From assembly GCA_963738625.1 (NCBI GenBank), contig CAVTXH010000002.1, positions 930,001 through 994,000 of the forward strand: a DNA stretch of 64,000 bases, given 5' to 3'. The stretch is from UBA7672 sp963738625 (GTDB lineage Bacteria; Pseudomonadota; Alphaproteobacteria; Caulobacterales; Hyphomonadaceae). Of the stretch, positions 9,023 to 27,524 are shown one piece after another. Position numbers and translations under genes: made by a program. The notes below the pieces were generated by a model. It was given only the letters and a program-made list of their open reading frames with translations. It did not search any database and was not told the origin of the DNA. Each line of letters begins with the position of its first letter. Position 1 is the stretch's first letter.

Positions 9023-9325
9023 CTAGAGCCCGGTCGTGACATCGATGGACTGTCCGTCCTTCAACGTAACGATCGCTTTCTTGACGTCCGAGCGCTTGCC
9101 CGGGATGCCGCGGAACTGCTTGGTTTTGCCCTTCACCACGAGGGTGTTCACCGACATGACGTTGACGTTGAAGAGCGCTTCGACCGCTTCCTTGATCTGC
9201 GGCTTGGTGGCGTCGAGCGGTACGCGGAAGACGACCTTGTTCTGCTCGGAGAGCATGGTCGATTTCTCGGTGATGATCGGCGAGGTGATGCGCGTGTAGT
9301 GCTGGGATTTGGGGGCGACAGCCAT
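9023..9325 (-). CDS. rplW: 50S ribosomal protein uL23
   Basis: uL23 sits at the tunnel exit and is the docking site for trigger factor and the signal recognition particle. The 100-residue product contains ITEKSTMLSEQNKVVFRV, then PQIKEAVEALFNVNVMSVNT and the C-terminal GRKSDVKKAIVTLKDGQ-like block. The exposed Glu of the VxxALFNV helix region is in place. It lies between rplD (3 bp) and rplB (15 bp). Confidence 0.96.
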   Translation of the reverse strand: MAVAPKSQHYTRITSPIITEKSTMLSEQNKVVFRVPLDATKPQIKEAVEALFNVNVMSVNTLVVKGKTKQFRGIPGKRSDVKKAIVTLKDGQSIDVTTGL

Positions 9326-9328
9326 GGG

Positions 9329-9961
9329 TTACGCCTTCTCGGCTTCGGCGAAGCGGGCGTTGACGCCTTCAACCGCTTCACGCGTCAGCACCAGCGTCTT
9401 GCGGCGCATCACGTCGTAGACGTTGAGGCCGGCAAGCGGGAGCACATCGATGTTGGGGATGTTGCGGGCGGCCTTCGCGAACTTTTCGTCGAGCTGGGCG
9501 CCGCCGATGACCAGTGCGTTGGAGATGCCGAGCTTCTTGAGCTGGGCCGACACGTCCTTGGTTTTGTCGCCCGAGAGACCGTCGAGGATGATCAGCGCCT
9601 CGTCTTTCACCTTCGACGAGAGAGCGTGCTTCATCGCGAGCGCGCGCACCTTTTTGGGCAGCGCGTGGGCGTGGCTGTGCGGGTGCGGACCATGGGCCGT
9701 GCCGCCGCCGACGAAGATCGGCGCGTTCTTCGAACCGTGACGCGCGCCGCCCGTGCCCTTCTGGCGATAGAGCTTCTTGGTGGTGACGCTGACGTTCGAG
9801 CGCGAGAGGGTCGAGTGCGTGCCTGCCTGGCGCTTGGACAGCTGGTAGCGCACCATGCGCTGCAGGATGTCCGAGCGGATTTCGGTGATGCCGAACACGG
9901 CGTCGGAGAGTTCGATCTCTCCGGCCTTCTTCGCATCAAGTTTGACGACTGGGAGTTTCAT
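9329..9961 (-). CDS. rplD: 50S ribosomal protein uL4
   Basis: uL4 lines the peptide tunnel with a long loop and in E. coli autoregulates the S10 operon. The 210-residue product contains the tunnel loop KLYRQKGTGGARHGSKNAPIFVGG (about residues 63-86), then HALSSKVKDEALIILDGLS. The loop is intact, without the changes associated with macrolide resistance. The start overlaps the rplC stop by one base, indicating coupling. Confidence 0.97.
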   Translation of the reverse strand: MKLPVVKLDAKKAGEIELSDAVFGITEIRSDILQRMVRYQLSKRQAGTHSTLSRSNVSVTTKKLYRQKGTGGARHGSKNAPIFVGGGTAHGPHPHSHAHALPKKVRALAMKHALSSKVKDEALIILDGLSGDKTKDVSAQLKKLGISNALVIGGAQLDEKFAKAARNIPNIDVLPLAGLNVYDVMRRKTLVLTREAVEGVNARFAEAEKA

Positions 9962-10706
9962 TAGGCTTTCGCCTCTTGCTTGTCGCGAAGTTTCGCGGGC
10001 TTCGGCAGGTCTTTCAGCGCTTTGGCCTTCACGGCGTCACGCACCTCAACCCAGCCATTGTTCGGGCCGGGGACGGCGCCCTTGACCAGGATCAGCCCGC
10101 GCTCGGCGTCCGTGCGGACGATCTCGAGGTTCTGGGTGGTGACGCGCTCGACGCCAAGATGGCCGGCCATCTTCTTGCCTTTGAACGTACGGCCCGGATC
10201 CTGACGCTGACCGGTCGAACCGTGCGAGCGGTGGGACACGGACACGCCGTGGGAGGCTTCAAGACCGCCGAAATTCCAGCGCTTCATCGCGCCGGCGAAA
10301 CCCTTGCCCTTGGTGAGGCCGGAGATGTCGACCGTCTGGCCAGGAACAAAATGGTCGGCGCTGATCTGGGCGCCGACCTCAAGAAGCATGTCGTCCGACA
10401 CGCGGAATTCACGGATGATGGACTTCGGCTCTACCGCAGCCTTGGCGAACTGGCCGCGGAGCGACTGGTTCACGTTCTTGGCCTTGCGGGCGCCGGCGCC
10501 GAGCACGACGGCGGTGTAGCCGTCATTGGCTTTGCGCGTGCCGACCTTCTCGCCTTTTTTCTTCACATCGACTTCGCGCTCGGTCTTCGTGCGCACGCCG
10601 ACGACCTGGCAGCCTTCGAGCGACAGGACGGTGACCGGGATGTGGGCGCCGTCAGCGCCGAACACGCGGGTCATTCCGATTTTCTTGGCTACGACTCCGA
10701 TACGCA

Positions 10707-10707
<1 letters not shown>
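9961..10707 (-). CDS. rplC: 50S ribosomal protein uL3
   Basis: uL3 starts large-subunit assembly together with uL24 and reaches toward the peptidyl-transferase centre. The 248-residue product starts MRIGVVAKKIGMTRVF and has the signature FAGAMKRWNFGGLEASHGVSVSHRSHGSTG with the conserved Gln-containing GQRQDPGRTFKGKKMAGH loop. An insertion-like C-terminal tail (KALKDLPKPAKLRDKQEAKA) makes it longer than the E. coli protein of 209. It overlaps rpsJ and rplD by one base each. Confidence 0.97.
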
Positions 10708-11024
<317 letters not shown>

Positions 11025-11173
11025 CGGTCCACCGAAACAGCGCACAAACGACCAAACGGGGATTACGTCCCCCGATGGGTCGTTGAGCTCGTTGAGTTTT
11101 TCCTTTTGTTTCCGGGCCTTGCGTTTGTTCTGGACCAGCCAAAACACAGCCAAGGCCGTGGAAACGAGGCCGG

Positions 11174-11202
11174 GTGATAGTCCGGTGACCAAACCACGTC
11201 AA
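11174..11202 (-). promoter_or_regulatory. proposed promoter of the S10 operon
   Basis: On the minus strand the hexamer TTGACG (11202-11197) is followed after 17 bases by TATCAC (11179-11174). This is a good vegetative sigma factor pattern upstream of rpsJ and leaves a leader of roughly 140 nt, long enough for uL4-type autoregulation. It was recognised by eye and has no experimental support. Confidence 0.6.
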
Positions 11203-11275
11203 GCGCCCGTTTGAGGCGAACTGCCACGGGGGCGCGGAAAGCCCTCCGCGCGCCGCCTTCCCGGCCAAAACAGTC

Positions 11276-11591
11276 TCAGTAAGGGTCCGCTTCCCGCCCA
11301 ACGAGGATGACGGTGCGGGAGATGATCTGCGCCGGCCTTTCGCTAGCCCCAGGGTCGCCGGATCATTGGCGTAGGCGCCCGAAGGACGTCTGAACCGGGA
11401 AGCTCGACAGTGGACCTCGTGGGGGGCGTCCGCCGGCCCCGCGCCGGGAGGCGGCATCAGGCGGATGGCCGTGTCGACACTGCCCTTGTGGCGGGCCATG
11501 ATGCGGGCAGCTTCGCGCTCGAAGGCGTCGAAGGCGGATTCCTGGCCTGGTGGATCCAGAGGCTGACAGGCGGACATAGCGATTCGGTCAT
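11276..11591 (-). pseudogene. decayed small gene resembling DUF1330 proteins
   Basis: No frame is open throughout, but pieces from all three minus-strand frames join into a protein of about 100 residues. From ATG at 11591 one frame reads to SLWIH; the next gives PGQESAFDAFEREAARIM and later DAPHEVH; another gives VELPGSDVL; the second returns with AYANDPATLGLA; a last frame gives ISRTVILVGREADPY then a stop at 11276. This order resembles DUF1330-type proteins (PGQE near the N-terminus, PHEVH in the middle, SRTV near the end). At least four frame changes mean it is not functional. It fills the gap between the tuf terminator and the S10 promoter. The family name is from motif memory, so moderate confidence. 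Confidence 0.55.
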
Positions 11592-11594
11592 CTG

Positions 11595-11605
11595 CCCCCC
11601 CCCCC
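11595..11605. repeat. homopolymer of 11 C
   Basis: Eleven consecutive C residues (G on the coding strand of the decayed gene) lie four bases before its ATG. It is the longest mononucleotide run noticed in the window. It may be slippage-prone or a sequencing-sensitive site. Confidence 0.9.
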
Positions 11606-11638
11606 GGGGCGCTGCCGGAACGCTGGGATAGCACGCCC

Positions 11639-11687
11639 AAAAAGCGAAAGAGCGCCGGTTGCCCGGCCCCGCCGGGGCGCTCCTTTC
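11639..11687 (-). terminator. rho-independent terminator after tuf
   Basis: On the minus strand, arms at 11687-11676 and 11656-11646 (GAAAGGAGCGCC and GGCGCTCTTTC, one unpaired base) enclose a GC-rich loop and are followed by a run of five T (11643-11639). It lies 28 bp after the tuf stop and ends the str operon. Confidence 0.7.
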
Positions 11688-11714
11688 GTTTCGTCAGAAA
11701 AGCCCGCGACGCTC

Positions 11715-12905
11715 TCAGTCGAGGATTTTCGCCACGACGCCCGAGCCGACCGTGCGGCCGCCTTCGCGGATGGCGAAGCGCTGTTTTTCTTCCAGCGCGA
11801 TCGGGGCAATCAGCTCGACCTTCAGCTTAACGTTGTCGCCAGGCATGACCATCTCGGTGCCCGAGGGCAGCTCGACAATGCCGGTGACGTCCGTGGTGCG
11901 GAAGTAGAACTGCGGACGGTAGTTGGCGAAGAACGGCGTGTGACGGCCGCCCTCGTCCTTGTTGAGGACATACACCTCTGCTTCGAACTTCTTGTGCGGC
12001 TTGACCGTGCCGGGCTTGCAGAGGACCTGGCCGCGCTCGACCTGCTCGCGGTCGATGCCGCGGAGGAGAACGCCAACGTTGTCGCCGGCCTGGCCCTGAT
12101 CGAGCAGCTTGCGGAACATTTCGACGCCCGTGCAGATGGTTTTCTGCGTGTCGCGGATGCCGACGATTTCGAGTTCGTCGCCGACTTTCACGATGCCGCG
12201 GTCAACCTTGCCGGTGACGACGGTGCCGCGTCCCGAGATCGAGAACACGTCTTCGATCGCCATCAGGAAGGGCTGGTCGAGCGGGCGTTCCGGCGTCGGG
12301 ATGTACTTGTCGACGGCTTCCATCAGCGCAAGAATTGACTTCTCGCCAATTTCCGGGTCGCGGCCTTCGACGGCCGCCAGGGCCGAGCCCGGTATGATCG
12401 GGATCGTGTCGCCCGGGAAGTTGTACGAGGACAGCAGTTCGCGAACTTCAAGCTCGACGAGTTCGAGCAGTTCCTTGTCGTCGACCATGTCGACCTTGTT
12501 CAGGTACACCACCAGCGCCGGAACGCCGACCTGACGGGCGAGCAGGATGTGCTCGCGGGTCTGCGGCATCGGGCCGTCGGCGGCCGACACGACGAGAATG
12601 CCGCCATCCATCTGCGCGGCGCCCGTGATCATGTTCTTCACGTAGTCAGCGTGTCCGGGGCAATCGACGTGCGCGTAGTGACGATTCTTCGTCTCGTACT
12701 CGACGTGAGCCGTGTTGATCGTGATGCCGCGCGCCTTTTCTTCGGGGGCGGCGTCGATCTCGTCGTACTTCTTGGCGGTGGCGCCGCCCGACTTGGCGAG
12801 AATGATCGTGATCGCCGCTGTCAGCGTCGTCTTACCATGGTCGACGTGGCCAATCGTGCCTACGTTTACGTGGGGCTTCGTGCGCGCGAACTTTTCCTTG
12901 GACAT
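11715..12905 (-). CDS. tuf: elongation factor Tu
   Basis: EF-Tu delivers aminoacyl-tRNA to the ribosome as a GTP complex. The 396-residue product has G1 GHVDHGKT (19-26), the switch I region RGITINTAHVEYET, G3 DCPGHADY, G4 NKVDM and the two beta-barrel domains; it ends GVVAKILD. Residues around the kirromycin site look normal. It is last in the str operon, 59 bp after fusA, and is followed by a strong terminator. Many alphaproteobacteria carry a second tuf copy; none is in this window. Confidence 0.98.
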   Translation of the reverse strand: MSKEKFARTKPHVNVGTIGHVDHGKTTLTAAITIILAKSGGATAKKYDEIDAAPEEKARGITINTAHVEYETKNRHYAHVDCPGHADYVKNMITGAAQMDGGILVVSAADGPMPQTREHILLARQVGVPALVVYLNKVDMVDDKELLELVELEVRELLSSYNFPGDTIPIIPGSALAAVEGRDPEIGEKSILALMEAVDKYIPTPERPLDQPFLMAIEDVFSISGRGTVVTGKVDRGIVKVGDELEIVGIRDTQKTICTGVEMFRKLLDQGQAGDNVGVLLRGIDREQVERGQVLCKPGTVKPHKKFEAEVYVLNKDEGGRHTPFFANYRPQFYFRTTDVTGIVELPSGTEMVMPGDNVKLKVELIAPIALEEKQRFAIREGGRTVGSGVVAKILD

Positions 12906-12941
12906 CTTCTTTTACTCCGTAGCTCCTGCTTCAGGGCGGCT

Positions 12942-12957
12942 GGGGCCCTCGGGCCCC
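12942..12957. other. GC-rich hairpin between fusA and tuf
   Basis: A perfect palindrome, GGGGCCC with a two-base centre and GGGCCCC, lies in the 59-bp fusA-tuf spacer. No T run follows on the minus strand, so it is not a classical terminator. It could stabilise or separate the highly expressed tuf message; that role is inference. Confidence 0.5.
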
Positions 12958-12964
12958 GACCTCA

Positions 12965-15043
<2,079 letters not shown>

Positions 15044-15082
15044 GGGGAGCGCCCTTAATTCGTGTAGCGGCGAACCGCTGGA

Positions 15083-15553
15083 TTACCAGCGGTAGTGCGA
15101 GAAGGCGCGGTTTGCTTCCGCCATGCGGTGCGTGTCTTCGCGCTTCTTCACTGCCGAACCGCGGCCGTGCGCGGCGTCGAGCATCTCGGCGGCGAGACGC
15201 TCCTGCATGGTGTTTTCCGAACGGGCCCGCGCGGCGATGATCAGCCAGCGGATCGCTAGCGCCTGACGGCGCTCTGGCCGGACTTCAACCGGAACCTGGT
15301 AGGTGGCGCCGCCGACGCGGCGCGAACGGACTTCGACCGACGGAGCGACGTTGTCGAGCGCTTCATGGAAGAGTTCGGTCGCGGGACGCTTGGACTTCTG
15401 GGCGACGGTCTCGAGCGCGCCGTAGACGATCTGCTCGGCGGCGGATTTTTTGCCCTGGTACATCACCTGGTTCATGAAGCGGGTGATCACCTGATCGCCG
15501 TACTGGGCGTCGGGAAGGACCTGGCGTTTTTCTGCGCGGTGACGACGGGACAT
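15083..15553 (-). CDS. rpsG: 30S ribosomal protein uS7
   Basis: uS7 nucleates assembly of the small-subunit head and in E. coli autoregulates the str operon. The 156-residue product starts MSRRHRAEKRQVLPDAQYGD and contains the signature YQGKKSAAEQIVYGALE and the basic beta-hairpin VGGATYQVPVEVRPERR. The C-terminus ends HYRW. It is 18 bp after rpsL. Confidence 0.97.
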   Translation of the reverse strand: MSRRHRAEKRQVLPDAQYGDQVITRFMNQVMYQGKKSAAEQIVYGALETVAQKSKRPATELFHEALDNVAPSVEVRSRRVGGATYQVPVEVRPERRQALAIRWLIIAARARSENTMQERLAAEMLDAAHGRGSAVKKREDTHRMAEANRAFSHYRW

Positions 15554-15571
15554 GTTTCTCGATTACCTGAA

Positions 15572-15943
15572 TTACTTCGGACGCTTCACGCCGTAGAGCG
15601 AGCGGCGCTGCTTGCGGTCTTTGACGCCCTGGGTGTCCAGCACGCCGCGGAGAATGTGATAGCGAACGCCCGGCAAGTCTTTCACGCGGCCGCCGCGGAT
15701 CAGCACGACGGAGTGCTCCTGCAGGTTGTGGCCTTCGCCAGGAATGTAGCAGACCGCCTCGTACTGCGTCGTGAGACGGACCTTGGCGACTTTCCGGAGA
15801 GCTGAGTTCGGCTTCTTCGGCGTCGTGGTGTAGACGCGGGTGCAGACGCCGCGGCGCTGCGGGCACGACTTGAGAGCGGGAACCTTGTTCCGCTTCGGCT
15901 TGTCGGTCCGCGGTTTGCGGATCAGCTGCTGGATCGTCGGCAT
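15572..15943 (-). CDS. rpsL: 30S ribosomal protein uS12
   Basis: uS12 lies at the decoding centre and controls accuracy. The 123-residue product starts MPTIQQLIRKPR and contains TTTPKKPNSALRKVAKVRLT and RGGRVKDLPGVRYH. Both lysines whose substitution gives streptomycin resistance in E. coli (in PKKPNS and GRVKDLPG) are unchanged, so the sequence predicts sensitivity at this target. It is the first gene of the str operon, downstream of the promoter at 16140-16168. Confidence 0.98.
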   Translation of the reverse strand: MPTIQQLIRKPRTDKPKRNKVPALKSCPQRRGVCTRVYTTTPKKPNSALRKVAKVRLTTQYEAVCYIPGEGHNLQEHSVVLIRGGRVKDLPGVRYHILRGVLDTQGVKDRKQRRSLYGVKRPK

Positions 15944-16078
15944 CTACCCTCGCTCGTCATACCGGAAACGCCTGGGGCCATCATGGCCAAATCGGCGCGC
16001 CTTGCTCCAAAAACACGGGCCGCGACAACCCGTAGGGCTGCCCCGGCCAAACTCTCTGGAGGCTTTCGCTCTCTTAGG

Positions 16079-16555
16079 TCACACCGCAAAAGCCGCGTCT
16101 GGAACGGATTCCACTGCCGGTCCTGCGATGTGAAGCGGGGCTATAAAGGGGTGAACTCGCCCGGTCAAGCCTTCCGCCGCGAAGTCGCTTAACTGCTCTG
16201 CAGCCCCTGAAAATCGGCCGTAATGGGGCCGTTTCATCCAGACCTTCAACCGCTCGCTGAGGCGGCGCCGCAGCCGCGCCTGCGCCTCTGGGTCCCCATT
16301 CCCCGCAAAGCGCCGCCCGGCGATGTCGCAAGGCTCCCGCCAGAACATATCTTCGGCTGCCTCGTTCGAGGTCAAAAGGGCGAAATACGAGCACCTCCGG
16401 AAGCAATAGCGGGTCACCTGGCTGAGCCGGGTTTTCGAGGAATCGGCTACGGGCGAGCCGCCTTGGAAAAGGTTGGCCGACCAGATGAAGGCCTGACCGT
16501 GCTCGATCAGGGTGGCTTCCGGCCCTGGTCCGAACCGTCGGCCATGCCTTTGGAT
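16079..16555 (-). pseudogene. C-terminal remnant of a phytanoyl-CoA dioxygenase (PhyH)-like gene
   Basis: A minus-strand frame is open from after a TGA at 16558-16556 to the stop at 16079. It has no proper start but reads like the C-terminal half of PhyH-family non-haem iron dioxygenases: LIEHGQAFIWSANLFQGGS, then DSSKTRLSQVTRYCF and MFWREP. In the active family the second iron-binding His lies in an HGG-S context; here it is Gln (FQGGS). The N-terminal half with the HxD ligands is missing, and the sequence upstream holds the rpoC terminator. The last 40 or so codons overlap the str promoter and are probably not derived from the gene. Family assignment rests on motif memory. Confidence 0.6.
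16140..16168 (-). promoter_or_regulatory. proposed promoter of the str operon (rpsL)
   Basis: On the minus strand TTGACC (16168-16163) and TATAGC (16145-16140) are separated by 17 bases, a near-consensus vegetative promoter. It lies about 190 bp before rpsL and inside the PhyH-like remnant, after the rpoC terminator. It was recognised by eye only. Confidence 0.65.
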
Positions 16556-16596
16556 TCACGTCCGCCGGCTTTGCCCGGCCTCCAAAACAAGCCGCC

Positions 16597-16641
16597 AAAA
16601 AGAGTACAGGCGCGGAATCCGCCAAGGGACGCCGCGCCTAC
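16597..16641 (-). terminator. rho-independent terminator after rpoC
   Basis: On the minus strand an eight-base perfect stem, AGGCGCGG (16639-16632) with CCGCGCCT (16615-16608), encloses a 16-base loop and is followed six bases later by TTTTT (16601-16597). It lies about 25 bp after the rpoC stop. Confidence 0.6.
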
Positions 16642-16665
16642 TGTTTTCAGCTCGTAGTTCCGCCG

Positions 16666-20817
<4,152 letters not shown>

Positions 20818-20898
20818 CCTGATTTAGTCTCCCTCTTGGGGTGATCCGCCGGCCGGAGCCGGCGGAAATTCATTGCGAAAGGCAGGCGCGGCTCGTGA

Positions 20899-25008
<4,110 letters not shown>

Positions 25009-25239
25009 GTCTTCCAGGTCTTTCTTCAGTGGCCGCCGCGACTTCTCCTGGAGTGGCAGGAGCGCACGAGCGACCGGTTAGTATCCGGTGCGCGAAAGCG
25101 GCAGCCTGGAATCAGGCCACCGCTGTAACTCTACACTCGCCGTCAACCCCTCCCCTTCGCGCCTGGGAGAGCGGCGAAAGCGCCGGCGGGATGCCCCAAG
25201 AAATCGGGGCGATCTCCGCACGGCGCCGTTTGCCAGGCC

Positions 25240-25623
25240 TTACTTGATCTCGACCTTGGCGCCGGTTTCTTCGAGCTTCTTCTTGATGGTCTCGGCTTCT
25301 TCCTTCGACACGCCTTCCTTGACGGCCTTGGGAGCGGCTTCGACCAGGTCTTTCGCTTCTTTCAGGCCGAGGCTCGGCACGATTTCGCGAACGACCTTGA
25401 TCACGTTGATCTTCTTGTCGCCGGCATCCTTCAGGATGACGGAGAATTCGGTCTGGGCTTCAGCGGCCGGAGCGGCGGCGCCACCGCCGCCAGCGGCGGC
25501 AGCAACAGCGACCGGAGCAGCAGCGGACACGCCCCACTTCTCTTCGAGAAGCTTGGCGAGGTCAGCGGCTTCCAGAACGGTGAGCGAGGACAGGTCCTCG
25601 ACGATTTTCTCGAGTTTTGACAT
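25240..25623 (-). CDS. rplL: 50S ribosomal protein bL12 (L7/L12)
   Basis: bL12 forms the flexible stalk that recruits translation GTPases. The 127-residue product has the N-terminal dimerisation helix (MSKLEKIVEDLSSLTVLEA), an Ala/Gly-rich hinge around residues 38-52, and the C-terminal domain with INVIKVVREIVPSLGLKEAKDLVEAAP. It follows rplJ by 57 bp, as in the standard rplJL unit. The Ala-rich hinge is slightly longer than in E. coli. Confidence 0.97.
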   Translation of the reverse strand: MSKLEKIVEDLSSLTVLEAADLAKLLEEKWGVSAAAPVAVAAAAGGGGAAAPAAEAQTEFSVILKDAGDKKINVIKVVREIVPSLGLKEAKDLVEAAPKAVKEGVSKEEAETIKKKLEETGAKVEIK

Positions 25624-25680
25624 TGGGTTGCTTCCTTGAGTTCGTTTGTGTGACTTCGAATTTCACGATCGGAGCAGGTC

Positions 25681-26196
25681 TCAGGCGGCGTCCTTGTTGG
25701 CGTAGGCGCCGATGACGCGGGCGAGCTGAGCAGCGGGCGCAGCCACGACGCCAGCGATCTTGGTCGCCGGGGCCTGGATGAGTCCGATGATCTTGCCGCG
25801 GAGCTGGTCCAGCGACGGCAGGGTGGCCAAAGCCTTCACGCCGTTCTGGTCGAGCACCAGGTCGCCCATGAGCGCGCCGACGAGAACGAGCTTCTCGTTC
25901 CCCTTGGCGTACTCCGCCACGACTTTCGAGGCGGCAACCGGATCGGCCGAGTAGGCGACCGCCACGGGACCCGTAAACAGGTTTGCCGCGGTATCGCCGC
26001 CCTTGCCGCCCAGCGCGATCCTCGCGAGCCGGTTCTTCATGACCTTCAGAGCCGCGCCTTGGCCTTTCAGCTTCACGCGCAGATCCGTCAGCTCCGCCAC
26101 GGTCAATCCGGAATACTGCGTGACGACGATCACGCCCGCGTTCGCGAAGACGTTTTTGTACGCCTCGAGAGCAACGGCTTTTCCAGCTTTATCCAT
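25681..26196 (-). CDS. rplJ: 50S ribosomal protein uL10
   Basis: uL10 anchors the bL12 dimers at the base of the stalk and, with them, represses its own mRNA. From MDKAGKAVALEAYKN the product is 171 residues; a 25-codon frame extension upstream is rejected because the conserved start at 26196 is preceded by GGAG. Core motifs are VVTQYSGLTVAELTDLR and LKVMKNRLARIAL; the C-terminal helices that bind bL12 are present. It starts the rplJL-rpoBC unit behind a long leader. Confidence 0.96.
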   Translation of the reverse strand: MDKAGKAVALEAYKNVFANAGVIVVTQYSGLTVAELTDLRVKLKGQGAALKVMKNRLARIALGGKGGDTAANLFTGPVAVAYSADPVAASKVVAEYAKGNEKLVLVGALMGDLVLDQNGVKALATLPSLDQLRGKIIGLIQAPATKIAGVVAAPAAQLARVIGAYANKDAA

Positions 26197-26550
26197 ATGC
26201 GGTCTCCGTTTCGGACGACCGGACTGCCCGATCGCCCCAGGATGCGCACGCAGGACCAGGCCCCGTTTCACCCTTCCAGACCGCCCGGCGCCCGTGTAGG
26301 CTACCGGTCAGTTCGGGGAGGGCTCGCGGTCCTCGACCAGCGCGCCCCCGTCCCAGGGCGGAAACGAACTCAAGGGCGTCGTCGTCAGCGCTCGCGCCAA
26401 CTACGCACCCTGTCCCGTCACACCCCGTCTCATGCAGGAAATTGAGGAGCAAAACCAGATAGATAGTCTGGCTGTACGCTTTGCTCCACCTGCAATCTCG
26501 GACGAGAAACGGGAGACTCGTTTGCTAACGATCCTCCCGTTCAGCCGGAC
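26197..26550 (-). promoter_or_regulatory. probable L10 autoregulatory leader
   Basis: About 350 nt separate the proposed promoter from rplJ, and no convincing coding sequence was seen. Two hairpins are visible on the minus strand: CGGGAG/CTCCCG (26510-26539) with an inner CGTT/AACG pairing, and CCAGA/TCTGG (26455-26471) followed by TTTT. In many bacteria this region binds the L10-L12 complex to repress translation. I infer the role from position and did not model the full fold. Confidence 0.4.
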
Positions 26551-26579
26551 GCTATAGCCCCCTCGCCTCGTCCTTGCAA
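26551..26579 (-). promoter_or_regulatory. proposed promoter of rplJL-rpoBC
   Basis: On the minus strand TTGCAA (26579-26574) and TATAGC (26556-26551) are separated by 17 bases, just after the rplKA terminator. The same -35 variant occurs before yajC (31074-31101), which adds some support. It was recognised by eye only. Confidence 0.5.
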
Positions 26580-26761
26580 GCGCCCCCTTGCTTTTTCCGC
26601 AAATGGTGATCCGGCCCCCTTAATAAGGCCAGAAAACGCGATGCCCAGCATTCCGGGTTCGGCTTTTGCCTGATCCACGCGGCGATTCTCCCGACGCCGA
26701 CCTTGGCGCGGGCCCTTGCGGAGGCCGGTCGCCCCAGGACGAGGCGCCGATTCCGGCAAGC

Positions 26762-26788
26762 AAAGGCCGGCGGATCGCTCCGCCGGCC
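26762..26788 (-). terminator. terminator-like hairpin after rplA
   Basis: A perfect ten-base stem (GGCCGGCGGA at 26765-26774, TCCGCCGGCC at 26779-26788) with a four-base loop lies 26 bp after the rplA stop. On the minus strand it is followed by TTTGCTT, a weak T tract. It separates secE-nusG-rplKA from rplJL-rpoBC. Confidence 0.55.
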
Positions 26789-26813
26789 CCTTAGATTCGC
26801 GCAGCTCGACGGC

Positions 26814-27521
26814 TTAGTTGGCCGCGACCTGCGAGATGTCCGAAACGTCGATCGAGACGCCTGGGCCCATGGTCGAGGAAATGGCGACCTTCTTGAGGTA
26901 GGTGCCTTTCGCGCCGGATGGCCTGGCCTTTGTGATCGCGCCGAGGAAGGCGCGGATGTTCTTCTCGATATCGGCTTCCGAGAACGAGGCCTTGCCCACG
27001 CCGGCGTGGACGATGCCTTCCTTCTCGACGCGGAACTCGACCGAGCCGGATTTGGCGTCTTTGACGGCTTGGGCAATGTTCGGGGTGACCGTGCCGACTT
27101 TCGGGTTCGGCATCAGGCCGCGGGGGCCCAGCACCTTACCGAGACGGCCGACGAGGGCCATCATGTCAGGCGAAGCGATGACGCGGTCGAAGTCGACCTT
27201 GCCAGCGTTCACGGTCTCGAACAGGTCTTCAGCGCCGACGATGTCAGCGCCGGCGGCGCGGGCTTCGTCGGCCTTCTTATCGCGAGCGAACACGGCGACG
27301 CGGATGGTGCGGCCGGTGCCGGCCGGCAGGTTCACCACGCCGCGGACGTTCTGGTCCGCCTGTTTAGGGTCGACGCCGAGATTGATGGCGATCTCGATGG
27401 TTTCATCGAACTTCGCCTTGGCGTTGCCCTTCACGATCTTCACCGCGTCGGTGACCTTGTAGACTTTGGTGGGGTCGACCTTGGCGCGAGCCGCCGTCGT
27501 GCGTTTTCCGAGCTTTGCCAT
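26814..27521 (-). CDS. rplA: 50S ribosomal protein uL1
   Basis: uL1 forms the mobile stalk near the E site and in E. coli represses the L11 operon by binding its mRNA. The 235-residue product starts MAKLGKRTTAARAKVDP and contains the signature ASPDMMALVGRLGKVLGPRG followed by MPNPKVGTVT. The C-terminus has the MGPGVSID block. It is 3 bp after rplK and is followed by a terminator hairpin. Confidence 0.97.
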   Translation of the reverse strand: MAKLGKRTTAARAKVDPTKVYKVTDAVKIVKGNAKAKFDETIEIAINLGVDPKQADQNVRGVVNLPAGTGRTIRVAVFARDKKADEARAAGADIVGAEDLFETVNAGKVDFDRVIASPDMMALVGRLGKVLGPRGLMPNPKVGTVTPNIAQAVKDAKSGSVEFRVEKEGIVHAGVGKASFSEADIEKNIRAFLGAITKARPSGAKGTYLKKVAISSTMGPGVSIDVSDISQVAAN

Positions 27522-27524
27522 GGA

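Noticed and set aside
12942..12957. Hairpin between fusA and tuf as a terminator
   Set aside because: No T run on either strand; tuf is expected to be co-transcribed with fusA.
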